Below, piece after piece: positions 12,758 to 23,023 of a stretch of DNA of 64,000 nt. Position numbers and translations under genes: made by a program. Positions within the stretch are counted from its first letter, which is position 1. Every line of letters begins with the position of its first letter. The notes below the pieces were generated by a model. The model saw nothing but the letters and a program-made list of their open reading frames with translations. It had not been told where the DNA came from and did no database searches. Source of the stretch: Bugula neritina (taxonomy: Eukaryota; Bryozoa; Gymnolaemata; Cheilostomatida; Bugulidae); assembly GCA_964035545.1 (NCBI GenBank), contig OZ037766.1, positions 3,590,501 to 3,654,500 on the forward strand, written 5' to 3'.

Positions 12758-14236
12758 TCAAATTCTGTAAAGTAAATTTATTATGTTTTATCGGATATGA
12801 GGAAAATTTAGTCAGCAATTAAGAATTAAAGTGGCAATGCTCTGTGTTGGAGTATTTGAGATTAAGATTAAACAATTTGAATTAATATACTATTAAGTTG
12901 TAATACTTTGATGTGTTATAGTATAAATTATTACCAGTAATAATATATAGCTGAGAACTTTTAAATAGGTGTTATTTATTGCAACATTACAACTGAAAAT
13001 GATTACAAATATTTTGATAATTAATTATCATTGAATTTAATTTAAAGTTTAAATCAAACTAAAACTTTATATATACTTACCGAACTCCGTAAATGCAGTT
13101 ACTTGAACCATGTATCTGGCAGCAAAGCTGATTGGTTGTGTTGCAGTCATGGGAATTGTATAAACATGGCCTTCCGATTGGCCCAAAATATTCATTTAAT
13201 CTTGGGCATCTCCTTTGTGACAGAGGTGGTGGAGGATCTGTAATTTATCAAAGTGATTAGCCAAACCATGTTCACCATCTAACTTAAAAGGACAAAAGAT
13301 TTCTTAAAGTAAAAATAAAGTTGTGCCACAATCTGTTACTTATATTTCAAGAATAAAAAATATTCTTACTAAAAATTGAAAATTAATAAAAATACTATTG
13401 AAATTTTTATCTGACCATAGAATAGATATTATTTTGTAATAGTCTGAAAACATAATTGTATTTAGTTCATTTTAGTAAAGCTGATTCCTTAACTAAAATT
13501 TAGTTAGCCCAATTTTTATGAAATATAATTTTTGTATAAAATGCCAAACTCAATGCTCCATTAAAACTAGAAAGCAAAACACTTTACTAAGTAACATAAC
13601 CAAAGCTGTCTATTAACAACTGAATAACTAGCAAAGAATCTGATACTATTGGTGTGTGACTTACTGCAGGTGGATGTAGGACAACCCCTTCTAGTTCTGT
13701 ATCCGAATTGACAGAAAACATTGCTGTCAAATGGAGGGCATCCAGCTAAATTAACAAAATTACTTTCTGAATATATATAAATGGAATTTATTTTAAAACA
13801 ATATTTTTCCTATAAAATGTCTATGTTATACATATAAACTAATACGATATTATACAGTTCATGAAAGTGTTAACAATAAATAAATGTTTTATTTAATATT
13901 CGAGAAATATTATGACAATTAGAACATTGCTACATAAAACCCCTTTGCAGTAGTATTACTCACCACATTGGCATGATGTAACACAACCACAGGCGTCGGT
14001 AATATAACCGTTTGGACAGTCATAAGGAGTAGCATCAGGAGGGAGTAACCCACAGTCAGCGATGCTGCAGGATCGACAGGTGGTTGAAGCCTCGGCTGAA
14101 ACATCAACACATAACACTGAATTTATGCTACACAACAAATAAAGCAAAATTACAGGAAAGCTAGAAAATGGTTGTACTTACTGTATGTGAAAGTCAGTCC
14201 ACACAAGACTAGAACAGTGAATACTAAAGACTTCAT
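12758..14236 (-). CDS. Gene A: secreted Cys-rich protein, antistasin-like + WAP-like
   Basis: Exons: 14236-14182, 14095-13964, 13745-13665, 13237-13081, 12764-12758; about 143 aa. Exon 1 is a signal peptide (MKSLVFTVLVLCGL, cut near residue 18). Exon 2 (residues 19-62) holds C-x2-C-x4-CG, a TPYDCPNGY stretch and CGC; exon 3 (63-89) holds CPPFDSN, GYRTRRGC and PTSTC. Together they resemble antistasin-type inhibitor repeats. Exon 4 (90-141) is WAP-like, with a central LCC. Introns 1-3 are phase 1. Secretion is expected; protease inhibition is only an inference from the fold. It equals gene B without B's exons 2-6. The last exon, read in frame, adds only Ile and a stop, and is the weakest part of the model. 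Confidence 0.85.
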
Positions 14237-14290
14237 CTTTGCAGTTTAGTAGCTTTTAGTGAACTGAGGTGAGTTAGGAAACAGTGAGGT

Positions 14291-14297
14291 TTATATA
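14291..14297 (-). promoter_or_regulatory. TATA box of gene A
   Basis: TATATAA on the minus strand, 55-61 bases upstream of the gene A ATG. The ~60 bases from the start codon past this box are essentially identical to the gene B promoter, unlike the more diverged sequence further upstream. Confidence 0.65.
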
Positions 14298-15043
14298 CAA
14301 GTTGGACGTCATGCTCCACATATTCAGGATATATGGTGAGATTCCACATGTGCTAATTATTTACTATACCTTTTCCTCATCACTTACTTAATGACTAAAA
14401 TAACTAAACGAGTTTCCTTTTATTTACTGCATGTGACGGAACTTGGCACTTTGAAATATTCTTTACCAAACAAATTATATTGCATAAATTAATTTTACAA
14501 GCATGCAGCTGCTAAAATATTTTTTAAACTGTTGCAACAAAAACAACTATAATACAATATTGTTGTGAAATCATTCATTTTGTAGGTTACCAAGTTAAAG
14601 ATGATGCAATCTAAGACGTTGCCAGAATTCAGATGTTTCTAAGACAGATCAATAGCTGCACAGTATCAGTTGATATAGGAGTTCTAACTTTTTGCTTATC
14701 TAATCTCAGTTTGATAAGCAATCTCGTATATTATATCATGAAATAATATAACAAACCTCACATATACTGCACTTGCTAATATTTTTGCAAATGTTGCAGA
14801 GATGAACAAATAACTGCAAACAATTACAATAAATAAACTGTGAGAATATAGAAACTACTTTTATATTCTCACAAACGTGTGCTTAGTTTAATCTAAAAAT
14901 CTTTTTTTCAATTGCCTTTTACTTATTGGTGTCATGCCACTAAATCAGACTGCATTATTTGCTGTTACTGCAGTATATATACCTTTTTTAGTGCCAAATT
15001 ATCTGCCTGTTACAATAACTATAACGCCCCTATATGTAATACT

Positions 15044-15088
15044 TGGTGACTTTTCAAGTGTCATAATATGACACTTGAAAAGTCACCA
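15044..15088. repeat. Perfect palindrome, 22-bp arms, 1-nt centre
   Basis: Arms 15044-15065 and 15067-15088 are exact reverse complements around the single base at 15066. The matching place in unit B (~31120) has only one arm-like stretch, so the second arm arose by inverted duplication in A (or was lost in B). Confidence 0.9.
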
Positions 15089-15494
15089 TCATTATAGTAA
15101 AGTTAATACTGTGTCAGCAATGCCTACTCTTTTTTTGCACACGAAAATGCAGGCAAGCTTTAAACTTTTTGAAAAAGTTCACACAATTTGCTATTAATAA
15201 AACGTATTTAATTTTTTTTTAAAAGCTGCATGGCAGTGATTGTATAAAAAAGCCCTTGGAAATCAAAACAACCGTATTGTCTGGTTCACAAATATTGCTT
15301 TTACTCATATCTGTTTAATGATTTGATATAACTGTCAATGTTGTTCTAATGCTTTTTGATCAAAACTTTCTTGTGGCAGCACAAGTCTATATAGGTCCTG
15401 CTTTCTATGAATGCAGTATGGTCATTCTTATTATTCCTTCATGATACAAAATAATATATTTATATAGCATGTCATTTTACTAACAGGTTATATA

Positions 15495-15585
15495 TAATAC
15501 CTACACAGCTATTTACACAGCATATATGTTACAATATAACTTATATTGTAACATATATGCTGTGTAAATAGCTGTGTAGGTATTA
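15495..15585. repeat. Perfect palindrome, 45-bp arms, 1-nt centre
   Basis: Arms 15495-15539 and 15541-15585 are exact reverse complements around the C at 15540. In unit B (~31510-31545) only one arm, matching the right arm, is present. Confidence 0.93.
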
Positions 15586-17504
15586 GTAGCAACGATATAC
15601 TTTATATCTGTGTACACGCACAGGCATAAGTAAGGTAACCTGCGCACAGTGCCCCTAAAAATGAAGCATCTTTCAATACAATTATATTGCAATGCTTAAC
15701 AGGCAAGACCACCAGGTCAAAATTTTTGTTGAAAACCGATGGCTTTTAATAAACATAACAATTTGCATTTTAATGCATAAATGAGTTATTTTATTAGAGC
15801 ATCGAGCTTGCTTAAAATATATAATCTTTTAAGCATCAAATTGTTAAGCAATAAAGAACTGTATAAAGTTTTATTGCTATTTTAAGCAAAAGGAATGATT
15901 GGTTGTTGGGCATATAAACTTTAAGTAGAAGAAACAGAGATATGCGATTGCTGGTTATTGTATCTAAAACAAAACTAAACGAGGTTTATAGATTGCAAAT
16001 GGAGAAATTGCGATTATTTATTAGTTCCTTAAAGGTTTTAAAACGGTCATTTAAAGTTAGGTAATTCTATAAAATTTAGACTTAATTTAATTAAAAAAGG
16101 TGAATAGCAACACCAAGTTTATTTTTGCGTTTCAATGTAATAACCTGCCTTTAGAGCTGTACACTGAAATGGAGAACATAACAGCCTGATTTACTGGCTA
16201 ACTAAGGCCCATTTAGATTTTAATCAATACAAATAAAATATCATAAAAATAATAATAAGCCAACCATTTGTCAATTTTAATTATCTTTAGATATGACTAA
16301 ATTGTATGTTATTTAGCATTACAGAGCTGAATTGCATGCAAGGCTATATTAGAATCACATGCAAATTATTGTTGTGCTCTAGTCAAGCCTTACTGATATC
16401 ATCTCTCATTTCCTCGCATCTCCAGGCACTAATGCCTTACGTGGTTACCAGATAATTGGACCTATGTTTGGTGACTTGAGATTTAATGCACTTCTTTTTT
16501 TGATACATTATAGGTTTTGATCTTAATTTTGGACAGCGAAATTTGAAATCCTAATTGCTTTATTTTGGTTATAGTATTATAAAATCCTTAAAGGAAATGT
16601 TCCTGTTCACTTGCTTTGTTACAATCGTGTCTTATAGCTGTAACGAATTCCCTACTTGTAACAACCATGTTTTATATAATTGATATTAAATGTATACCTC
16701 AGCAACTTTATTATATAATTACTCAAATTAAATTAAATTTTCTTTCAGTTCCTTACCAAACTGCGCATTAAAATTAGTTCTTTTGAAAACCAATATCTTT
16801 TTGCTGTATATTTAAATCACTTCATTTTTTGTATATAGTAAAATATGTTTTTTCATGATTATAGTATACTGTTAAAAAGGGTTACATTTAGATTTGTCTA
16901 AAATCTAAGAAAACATTATTTATAACTTATAGTTTTTACTATAATTTCTTTTTCTATTCTTATAAACAGAGTTAGCTGTTATATTTTTTAAAATATGAGG
17001 TGTTTTAAGTAGCCTAGTAGTTAGGTTTTATGCTAAATAACATTTTTCAAATTTTCATCAACAGATTTTAAATACATATCTCCTCTATGTTTAAAGGCTT
17101 CTTATAACAGAAACTGTTTGAAAGGTTATATACTGAGCTATAATGCCTGAAATAGGATGACTATTCTTTTGTATAATTTGTTATAAAGTTAAAATTTATC
17201 AAATGTAACATAAACTCTGAAATTCATTTTAATCTCATGTGTACCTACCTAACTAAATTTATAGACAGTAAAAGTAAAAAATATATTGGAATTTTTGTAG
17301 CCTATAATGTGTAACAAAGAAGCTAGGTAAAATAATTGGGAAATTGAGAATATCTTGTGTTATATAAATAGGAAATCAACAAGTTCTTCCACCTTAAACT
17401 TTACTGTCTTTAAAAATCAACATCTGCTTTTATGAAAGCTTCCTCAAAAAGAAAGAATAAAAAAGCAAAGACATTCTTAAATGTATAATGACCTGATTAC
17501 TTGT

Positions 17505-17522
17505 TGTTACATATGCAACGGA
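17505..17522 (+). repeat. 5' LTR remnant (18 bp)
   Basis: Matches the first 18 bases of the 3' LTR (TGTTACATATGCAACGGA) and then jumps to Gag-coding sequence, which reads DYWARFNTF from about 17521. The deletion must have followed integration, because the outer end and its target duplication are intact. Confidence 0.9.
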
Positions 17523-17646
17523 CTACTGGGCTAGGTTTAACACTTTTGTAGCTGCACACACTTTTCCAGAAGACTGCAACCCAAAGATCTTCCTAACCTC
17601 TCAGTCAGCTGCAACATATAAGATTCTAGAAAACTTATCAGCTCAG

Positions 17647-20600
17647 ATGACACCACCAAAAGACATCAATGAACTTACAATAGCAGAAATAACAGAATTC
17701 ATGAAAGACCAGTTCGACCCAAAGAAGTTCATCATAAGAGAGCGATTCAAATTTTGGAGTGAAATGCGACGTAAACCAAGCGAGACTGTTCAGGAATTAG
17801 CTGCACGGGTTCGTCAGGACGCCACAACTTGTGATTTTGCTTCCATCACCAATCCACTAGATGAAGCTATGCGGACAAAATTCATTTGTTCTGTTAGCAA
17901 TGAAGCAGTTCTAAAAGCGTTATTCAAAATTAAAGATGATGAATTGACCTTCACCAGAGCTGTGAAAATTGCAATTGAAACTGAAGATGCAGCAAAAGTA
18001 GCCAAGGAAACTGCGCATGAAGTTAAGGCTACAGGTGTCAACAAAGTTCAGACTGACAAAAGATCAACAAACAATGCTAGCAGCGTTTCTTCAACAAAGA
18101 AAGAAGAGACTCAACAAAAAACCAGCCGTTACAGATGTGGAAAAAGACATTCACCAAGTGTTTGCAATTATAAAAATGCTCAATGCAATTTTTGCAAAAA
18201 ACTAGGTCACATAGAATCAGCATGCCGACTTAAGAAGAAATCAACATCAACATCACAACCTGTCAAAGTTATCACTTCTACAGTAAAAAGGATTAAATCT
18301 CTATCACAGTTACAACAGAAGTTACAGATAGAGGGTATGGAATTCACTATGGAATTGGATACCGGAGCATGTGAAAACTTCATCACTGCCGACATTTGGG
18401 AGAAACTTGATCGACCGAATTTGGAGCCAACAGAAGCACAGTACGAGTCAGCATCTAAACATCCTATTAATGTAATGGGACAATTCCAACGAGTTGCCAA
18501 CATTCCTGATAAAGCCAGTGGACAGATGTTGAACTTCGTAGTCACAAAAATACCACAACTAAATCTTCTAGGACGTGACGCTATACAAAGGCTACAGATA
18601 TCTATAGACGACAAGATGAAGATTCCATGTACATCATCACCTACAAGTAATCCAGTGAACACAGTTTTCCAAGATCTTAAACCTGACTACTCATTACAGA
18701 AAGCTTGCGAACTAGTTTGTCAAGAATTTCCAGATCTTTTCAAACCAGAACTAGGTTGTCTCAAAGATTTTGAGTTGGAGATTGAATTCAAACCTGACTC
18801 GAAACCAGTATTCTGCAAAGCCAGACCAGTTTCGTTCGCTATGCAAGACGATCTTGTCCAAAAATATGAAGCAGGAATAAGAAGAGGAGTCTGGAAACCT
18901 GTTCAGTTCAACAACTATGGCACACCAGTAGTACCAATCAGGAAAGCCGCACTCCCAGATCAACAGAAAAGAAAGCTCAGAGTGTGCGGAGATTACTCGG
19001 TGTCCATCAACAGCCAACTTGAAACTCATCGTCAACCAATGCTCTTACCAGGAGACTTGATGCAGAAGCTCAGAGGAGGATATGGATTCACCAAAGTAGA
19101 CTTGGCGGATGCCTACAACCAGATTCTGTTAGCTCCTGAAAGTCAAAGAAGACTGGCTCTGAACACCCATCGAGGAGTATTTCTTCAGATGAGACTTCCT
19201 TTTGGCATTAGTTCGGCACCAGGGTACTTTCAAGAAATCATGGAGAAACTCACTAGCGACCTAGAAAGTGTGGCAGTGTATCTAGATAATATCCTGGTCA
19301 GCGGATCAACAGCAGAGGAACACTTAAACAACCTCAGAAGACTTCTACAACGCCTAGATGAGAAAGGACTAAGATGTCGTAGAGAGAAGTGTGAATTTGC
19401 AAAGCCAGCAATCCACTACCTAGGACATCTCCTCTCTAACCATGGCATAGCTAAAGGAGAGAAGGCAGACGCTGTTAAAACTATGCCGGTACCAACAGAT
19501 GTATCATCACTCAAGTCATTTCTTGGATCGGTAGTATTCTACAGCAAATTCTTACCAAATTTATCTACAGTTACAGAGCCGCTACACCATCTGACTAAAA
19601 AGAACGCTGTTTGGAAGTGGGGATCTGAAGAAGAGTCAAGCTTTCAGAAACTTAAAGAGATGTTATGCTCGAACACAGTACTAGCTCATTTTGACCCTAC
19701 CTTGGAAGTCGGGATTTCCTGTGATGCCTCATCAGTGGGAATAGGAGCTGTTCTTTTTCATCGATACCCAGATGGATCGGAAAGACCAATCTTCAACGTT
19801 TCAAAAACACTAACTGGAACTCAGAAGAAATACGGACAGAAACAGAAAGAGGCGCTAGCTATAGTGTTCGCACTAAAGAAGTTTCATCAATACCTCTACG
19901 GCCGGCGGTTTATCTTGGTTACCGATCACCGACCATTATTGGCACTATTTGGACCTACAAGGGAGACGCCAGCTTTAGCAGCCAACAGACTAGCAAGATG
20001 GGCACTGCAACTGAGTCAATACGATTATAGTATTGAGTATTGCACGACCAGCAAACATGGCAATGCAGATGAACTTAGTTGTCTGCCAGTTGGCCCAGAC
20101 TTCAAGTTTGATGAGGAGGAAGATGGCGATGATATGGACACGATATGCACGATACGACTGATTTCTCAACAATTGAAGCCAACAGATCCAGGAGTACTTC
20201 TAAAAGAAACCTTGAAAGACCCCGTTCTGTCTACAGTAATTCGCTATACAAGAGAAGGATGGCCTAAAAAACTAGAAGAGACAAACACAGAAGATGAGGA
20301 CCAAGCTCATAGTGCAGCTTACAACATACAGTGTTTCAAGAAGGTGTCTGGCTCACTCTCTATCTCAGATGGATGCTTGCTGTACGGTTCAAGAGTTGTA
20401 ATACCGCTTACCCTTCAGCCACAAGTTCTGCAGATTCTTCATCTAGGACACTTTGGCATGCAGCGGATGACACAACTCGCACGTTCTGCTGTTTACTGGC
20501 CAAGAATAGACGCAGACATCATGGATGCTTGTAAACAGTGCAGCTCTTGCGCTGAGCACCAGAATCAACCAGCCAAAGCTCCTCCGCATCCTTGGATGAT

Positions 20601-21528
20601 TCCAGAAAAGCCATGGAGTCGTATTCACATCGACCATGCAATCAACTTTCTGGGAAGCAACTGGCTAGTAATTGTGGATGCATACTCAAAGTATCCCTGC
20701 ATACATCCAACTACATCAACATCTTTGAAGAGAACTACAGAGCTTCTAGAACAAGACTTTGCACACTTTGGATATCCACACACAATTGTATCCGACAATG
20801 CAAGCACATTCAAGTCTGAAGAGTTTCAAAGCTGGTGCCGGGATCGTGGAATAGTTCATCTATCTGGAGCCCCTTATCACCCTGCCACAAATAGAGCAGC
20901 TGAAAGACTAGTGCAATCATTTAAACAGGCTCTACGAAAATCTAATTTACCACCAAATCTAGCTTTGACTGAATTCCTGATGCACTATCGACGCACACCC
21001 TTGATAGGAGGATACTCGCCCAGTGAACTGCTGAATGGGAGACAGATTCGTTGCAAAATTGATGTTCTGCTACCATCACCAGCACACAAAGCCCAAGGAC
21101 GACAATCAAAAGAAGTGGAAAAGTCTACAGACCAGAAATCCACTGTATCCAAAGTTCACACCTATACAGTTGGAAGTCCTTGCTACGCACTCTATTGTGG
21201 ACCCCGAAGAGACAGAGAACCACGATGGGTCCCTGCCATTGTCACAAAAGTATTGGGACCAAGAAGTATAAATGTCAAAGTCACACCAAGAGGACCAATA
21301 TGGAGACGTCATATTGAACAACTATTACCTTGCTACGGAGTTAAGGAAGATTCTGAACCAGCAGACGATGTGAAATCTGAAGTTCAAATGGCTGATGTTT
21401 CAAATGACGATAGTACTGCTAACCAAACACCTCAACCATGGAGAAATCCCAGACTACCCACAGGCGGAGAGTATGGACCTGAAAATCTTAGAAGGTCAAA
21501 GAGATTGGCAGCTCACCAAAATACATAG
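17647..21528 (+). CDS. Gag-Pol polyprotein of Ty3/gypsy element (N-truncated, RT site changed)
   Basis: A single 1293-aa frame. The open frame also extends upstream of this ATG, reading through Gag-like sequence, so the true N-terminus has been lost. Order: Gag; two zinc knuckles, the first lacking its first Cys (Arg at 161) and the second intact (C180-x2-C-x4-H188-x4-C193); aspartic protease DTGA at 238-241; reverse transcriptase; RNase H with catalytic-type CDAS (D693) and TDHRPL; integrase HHCC finger, then D996, D1050 and E1086 (D-x35-E spacing). The RT catalytic box reads YLDN (545-548) where YxDD is the rule, so D-to-N is expected to cripple polymerisation. The ADxLSRLP box after RNase H has Cys for Arg. 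The reading frame is otherwise whole. The Gag shape suggests a Mag-like lineage, which is an inference. Confidence 0.95.
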   Translation: MTPPKDINELTIAEITEFMKDQFDPKKFIIRERFKFWSEMRRKPSETVQELAARVRQDATTCDFASITNPLDEAMRTKFICSVSNEAVLKALFKIKDDELTFTRAVKIAIETEDAAKVAKETAHEVKATGVNKVQTDKRSTNNASSVSSTKKEETQQKTSRYRCGKRHSPSVCNYKNAQCNFCKKLGHIESACRLKKKSTSTSQPVKVITSTVKRIKSLSQLQQKLQIEGMEFTMELDTGACENFITADIWEKLDRPNLEPTEAQYESASKHPINVMGQFQRVANIPDKASGQMLNFVVTKIPQLNLLGRDAIQRLQISIDDKMKIPCTSSPTSNPVNTVFQDLKPDYSLQKACELVCQEFPDLFKPELGCLKDFELEIEFKPDSKPVFCKARPVSFAMQDDLVQKYEAGIRRGVWKPVQFNNYGTPVVPIRKAALPDQQKRKLRVCGDYSVSINSQLETHRQPMLLPGDLMQKLRGGYGFTKVDLADAYNQILLAPESQRRLALNTHRGVFLQMRLPFGISSAPGYFQEIMEKLTSDLESVAVYLDNILVSGSTAEEHLNNLRRLLQRLDEKGLRCRREKCEFAKPAIHYLGHLLSNHGIAKGEKADAVKTMPVPTDVSSLKSFLGSVVFYSKFLPNLSTVTEPLHHLTKKNAVWKWGSEEESSFQKLKEMLCSNTVLAHFDPTLEVGISCDASSVGIGAVLFHRYPDGSERPIFNVSKTLTGTQKKYGQKQKEALAIVFALKKFHQYLYGRRFILVTDHRPLLALFGPTRETPALAANRLARWALQLSQYDYSIEYCTTSKHGNADELSCLPVGPDFKFDEEEDGDDMDTICTIRLISQQLKPTDPGVLLKETLKDPVLSTVIRYTREGWPKKLEETNTEDEDQAHSAAYNIQCFKKVSGSLSISDGCLLYGSRVVIPLTLQPQVLQILHLGHFGMQRMTQLARSAVYWPRIDADIMDACKQCSSCAEHQNQPAKAPPHPWMIPEKPWSRIHIDHAINFLGSNWLVIVDAYSKYPCIHPTTSTSLKRTTELLEQDFAHFGYPHTIVSDNASTFKSEEFQSWCRDRGIVHLSGAPYHPATNRAAERLVQSFKQALRKSNLPPNLALTEFLMHYRRTPLIGGYSPSELLNGRQIRCKIDVLLPSPAHKAQGRQSKEVEKSTDQKSTVSKVHTYTVGSPCYALYCGPRRDREPRWVPAIVTKVLGPRSINVKVTPRGPIWRRHIEQLLPCYGVKEDSEPADDVKSEVQMADVSNDDSTANQTPQPWRNPRLPTGGEYGPENLRRSKRLAAHQNT

Positions 21529-21542
21529 ATGCATCAAAGGCT

Positions 21543-21552
21543 AGTGGGGAGA
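21543..21552 (+). other. Polypurine tract
   Basis: AGTGGGGAGA lies directly before the TG of the 3' LTR and follows the polyprotein stop by about 14 bases. It fits the plus-strand primer site of a gypsy element. Confidence 0.7.
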
Positions 21553-21854
21553 TGTTACATATGCAACGGATGCTGCTACAGCCCTGACTATGAGAATTAT
21601 ATCATACCATAAAGCCATAAAGCCATAAAGCCATATAGCCATATAGCCATATAGCCATATAGCCATATAGCCATATAGCCATGAAGCATCTATTATAGCT
21701 TTGTATTATGACTGGCTATCACTAGAAAGCCATGTAATATTTTGTATATAAACAGTGAATTTTCTCTGTACTAATTGTATTTTTTCCTGGAATTCAAATA
21801 TACTACATTGTATGATATCTACATAAATTATCCTTTCTACTCAAGAATTCAACA
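21553..21854 (+). repeat. 3' LTR (302 bp) with internal 8-bp repeat
   Basis: Starts TGTTACATATG and ends TTCAACA before the target duplication. At about 21609-21680 it contains nine tandem copies of an 8-base unit (AGCCATAA, then AGCCATAT), which may vary in number between element copies. A TATATAAA at ~21746-21753 could serve as a promoter. Confidence 0.9.
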
Positions 21855-21859
21855 CTTGT

Positions 21860-23023
21860 AAAAGTAGCAAATACAGAGCAGATAGCATACTTACAATGGC
21901 CCCATGACCTCTTTCACTATAAGTAACTTTTTCTCCCGTACCATTTTATAAATAGTTATCATGGAGTATTACAGTTGAACAATATAGCTTGTTTAATAAC
22001 CCGTGAGCAGAGTGCAGTAAATATGATAATTTACAGCGTTTATAGTGTTTACCGTGCTTTGTGTATATTTTTTGTTTTTATAACTTTTCAGTGTAAATAG
22101 TTCAATTCTAATGAAATTTCTTATTATTAAAAAATCATTAGGCCTTTAAATCAATTTCCTTATTACTTTGTCTGTTATTCAGTGTACATGCATGGAATCT
22201 ATTTTGAGTTTGTCCCTATCAGTCCAACAGACATAAAATGTTTACATCACAAAAAAATCATCAATAAAAAGTTTTTTGACAGTTTTGTCTAATTATAAGG
22301 TTATTTCCTTTTATATTATACTTTATTTAACATAAGAAGAGCATAGATGTCAACAATTGGTGCAACTTGGCGCAAGAAGGAACTCTGTCGAGAAGATTGA
22401 TCCATCGTCAGTCATATAGCCGTCTTCAACTGACTGCTTAGTGAGTGAGTGAGTGATTTAACATGTAAACTAGCCATTCCGTATATAAACAAATAATATT
22501 TTTTTTGATAATTCTTGTTACTCTTGTGAATGTTTCAGCAATTGTAATACGTCAGCCTTTGATCATTATATATTGTACTATAGATAGAATCATAGTATCA
22601 TGCTATCATTACATAAAGATTGCAACTGATGAATGAAGATAATTTCCGATGGCATTTAAGTCAATTAATTGAATGCAGGCATCACTTTAGCATTCAGGTT
22701 GAGACAAAATGTGAAAAATAATTGCCCCCCTGGGAATCAAACTGGAGACCTCTGGCTTGCAAGCAAGTATGCTAACCATTACACCACGGGGACCACTGGG
22801 TCAACTCTGCGCTACAAAATGGTATCAAATAATGTGACTTATAATGCAATCTATTTTTGCAAAACAGCTTTATTTAATACAATTTTATCAAAATGTATAT
22901 ATTTCTTTTCAATTTGCAACTAGAATTAAAACTTAAATTTGTAGAAATGGTTTCCGTTTAATTTGATGTTAAAACGGTGACATGAACTTCATCAACAGTG
23001 TTTTGAATGTACTCCTGTATTAT
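21860..23023. other. Non-coding duplicated spacer (matches 33.65-34.57 kb)
   Basis: Continues the alignment with unit B on the far side of the retrotransposon and carries SINE copy 2. No exon is seen. Confidence 0.6.
22712..22813 (-). mobile_element. tRNA-Cys-like SINE, copy 2 (with target duplication and empty site)
   Basis: A 102-bp insert between direct repeats ACAAAATG (22704-22711 and 22814-22821). The same spot in unit B has one ACAAAATG (34367-34374) and no insert. The tRNA-like body (22793-22724) has the box-A-like GTGGTGTAATGG, an anticodon region with GCA and a T-loop TTTGATT. A ~20-bp leader with ACCCAGTGG precedes it and a tail CAATTATTTTTCA follows, so more than the mature tRNA was mobilised. 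Confidence 0.88.

Larger units (their letters stand above)
14300..17499. other. Non-coding duplicated spacer (matches 30.3-33.6 kb)
   Basis: Co-linear with 30300-33640 of unit B, with many small differences. No exon is seen in either copy. The two palindromes listed separately are the main differences, apart from a tRNA-Thr-like SINE present only in B. Confidence 0.65.
17505..21854 (+). mobile_element. Ty3/gypsy LTR retrotransposon with 5' LTR almost wholly deleted
   Basis: A 4350-bp insertion flanked by the 5-bp target duplication CTTGT (17500-17504 and 21855-21859). The matching site in unit B (~33640-33644) is empty, so insertion followed the A/B duplication. The ends are TG and CA. The 3' LTR (302 bp) is complete and preceded by a purine tract. 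At the 5' end only 18 bases of LTR remain; they run directly into coding sequence for a Gag N-terminal region, so most of the 5' LTR, the primer-binding site and the Gag start are missing. Confidence 0.93.

Noticed and set aside
17814-21321. Several antisense or off-frame open frames inside the gypsy polyprotein
   Set aside because: Shadows of the strong sense frame, which carries all recognised motifs.
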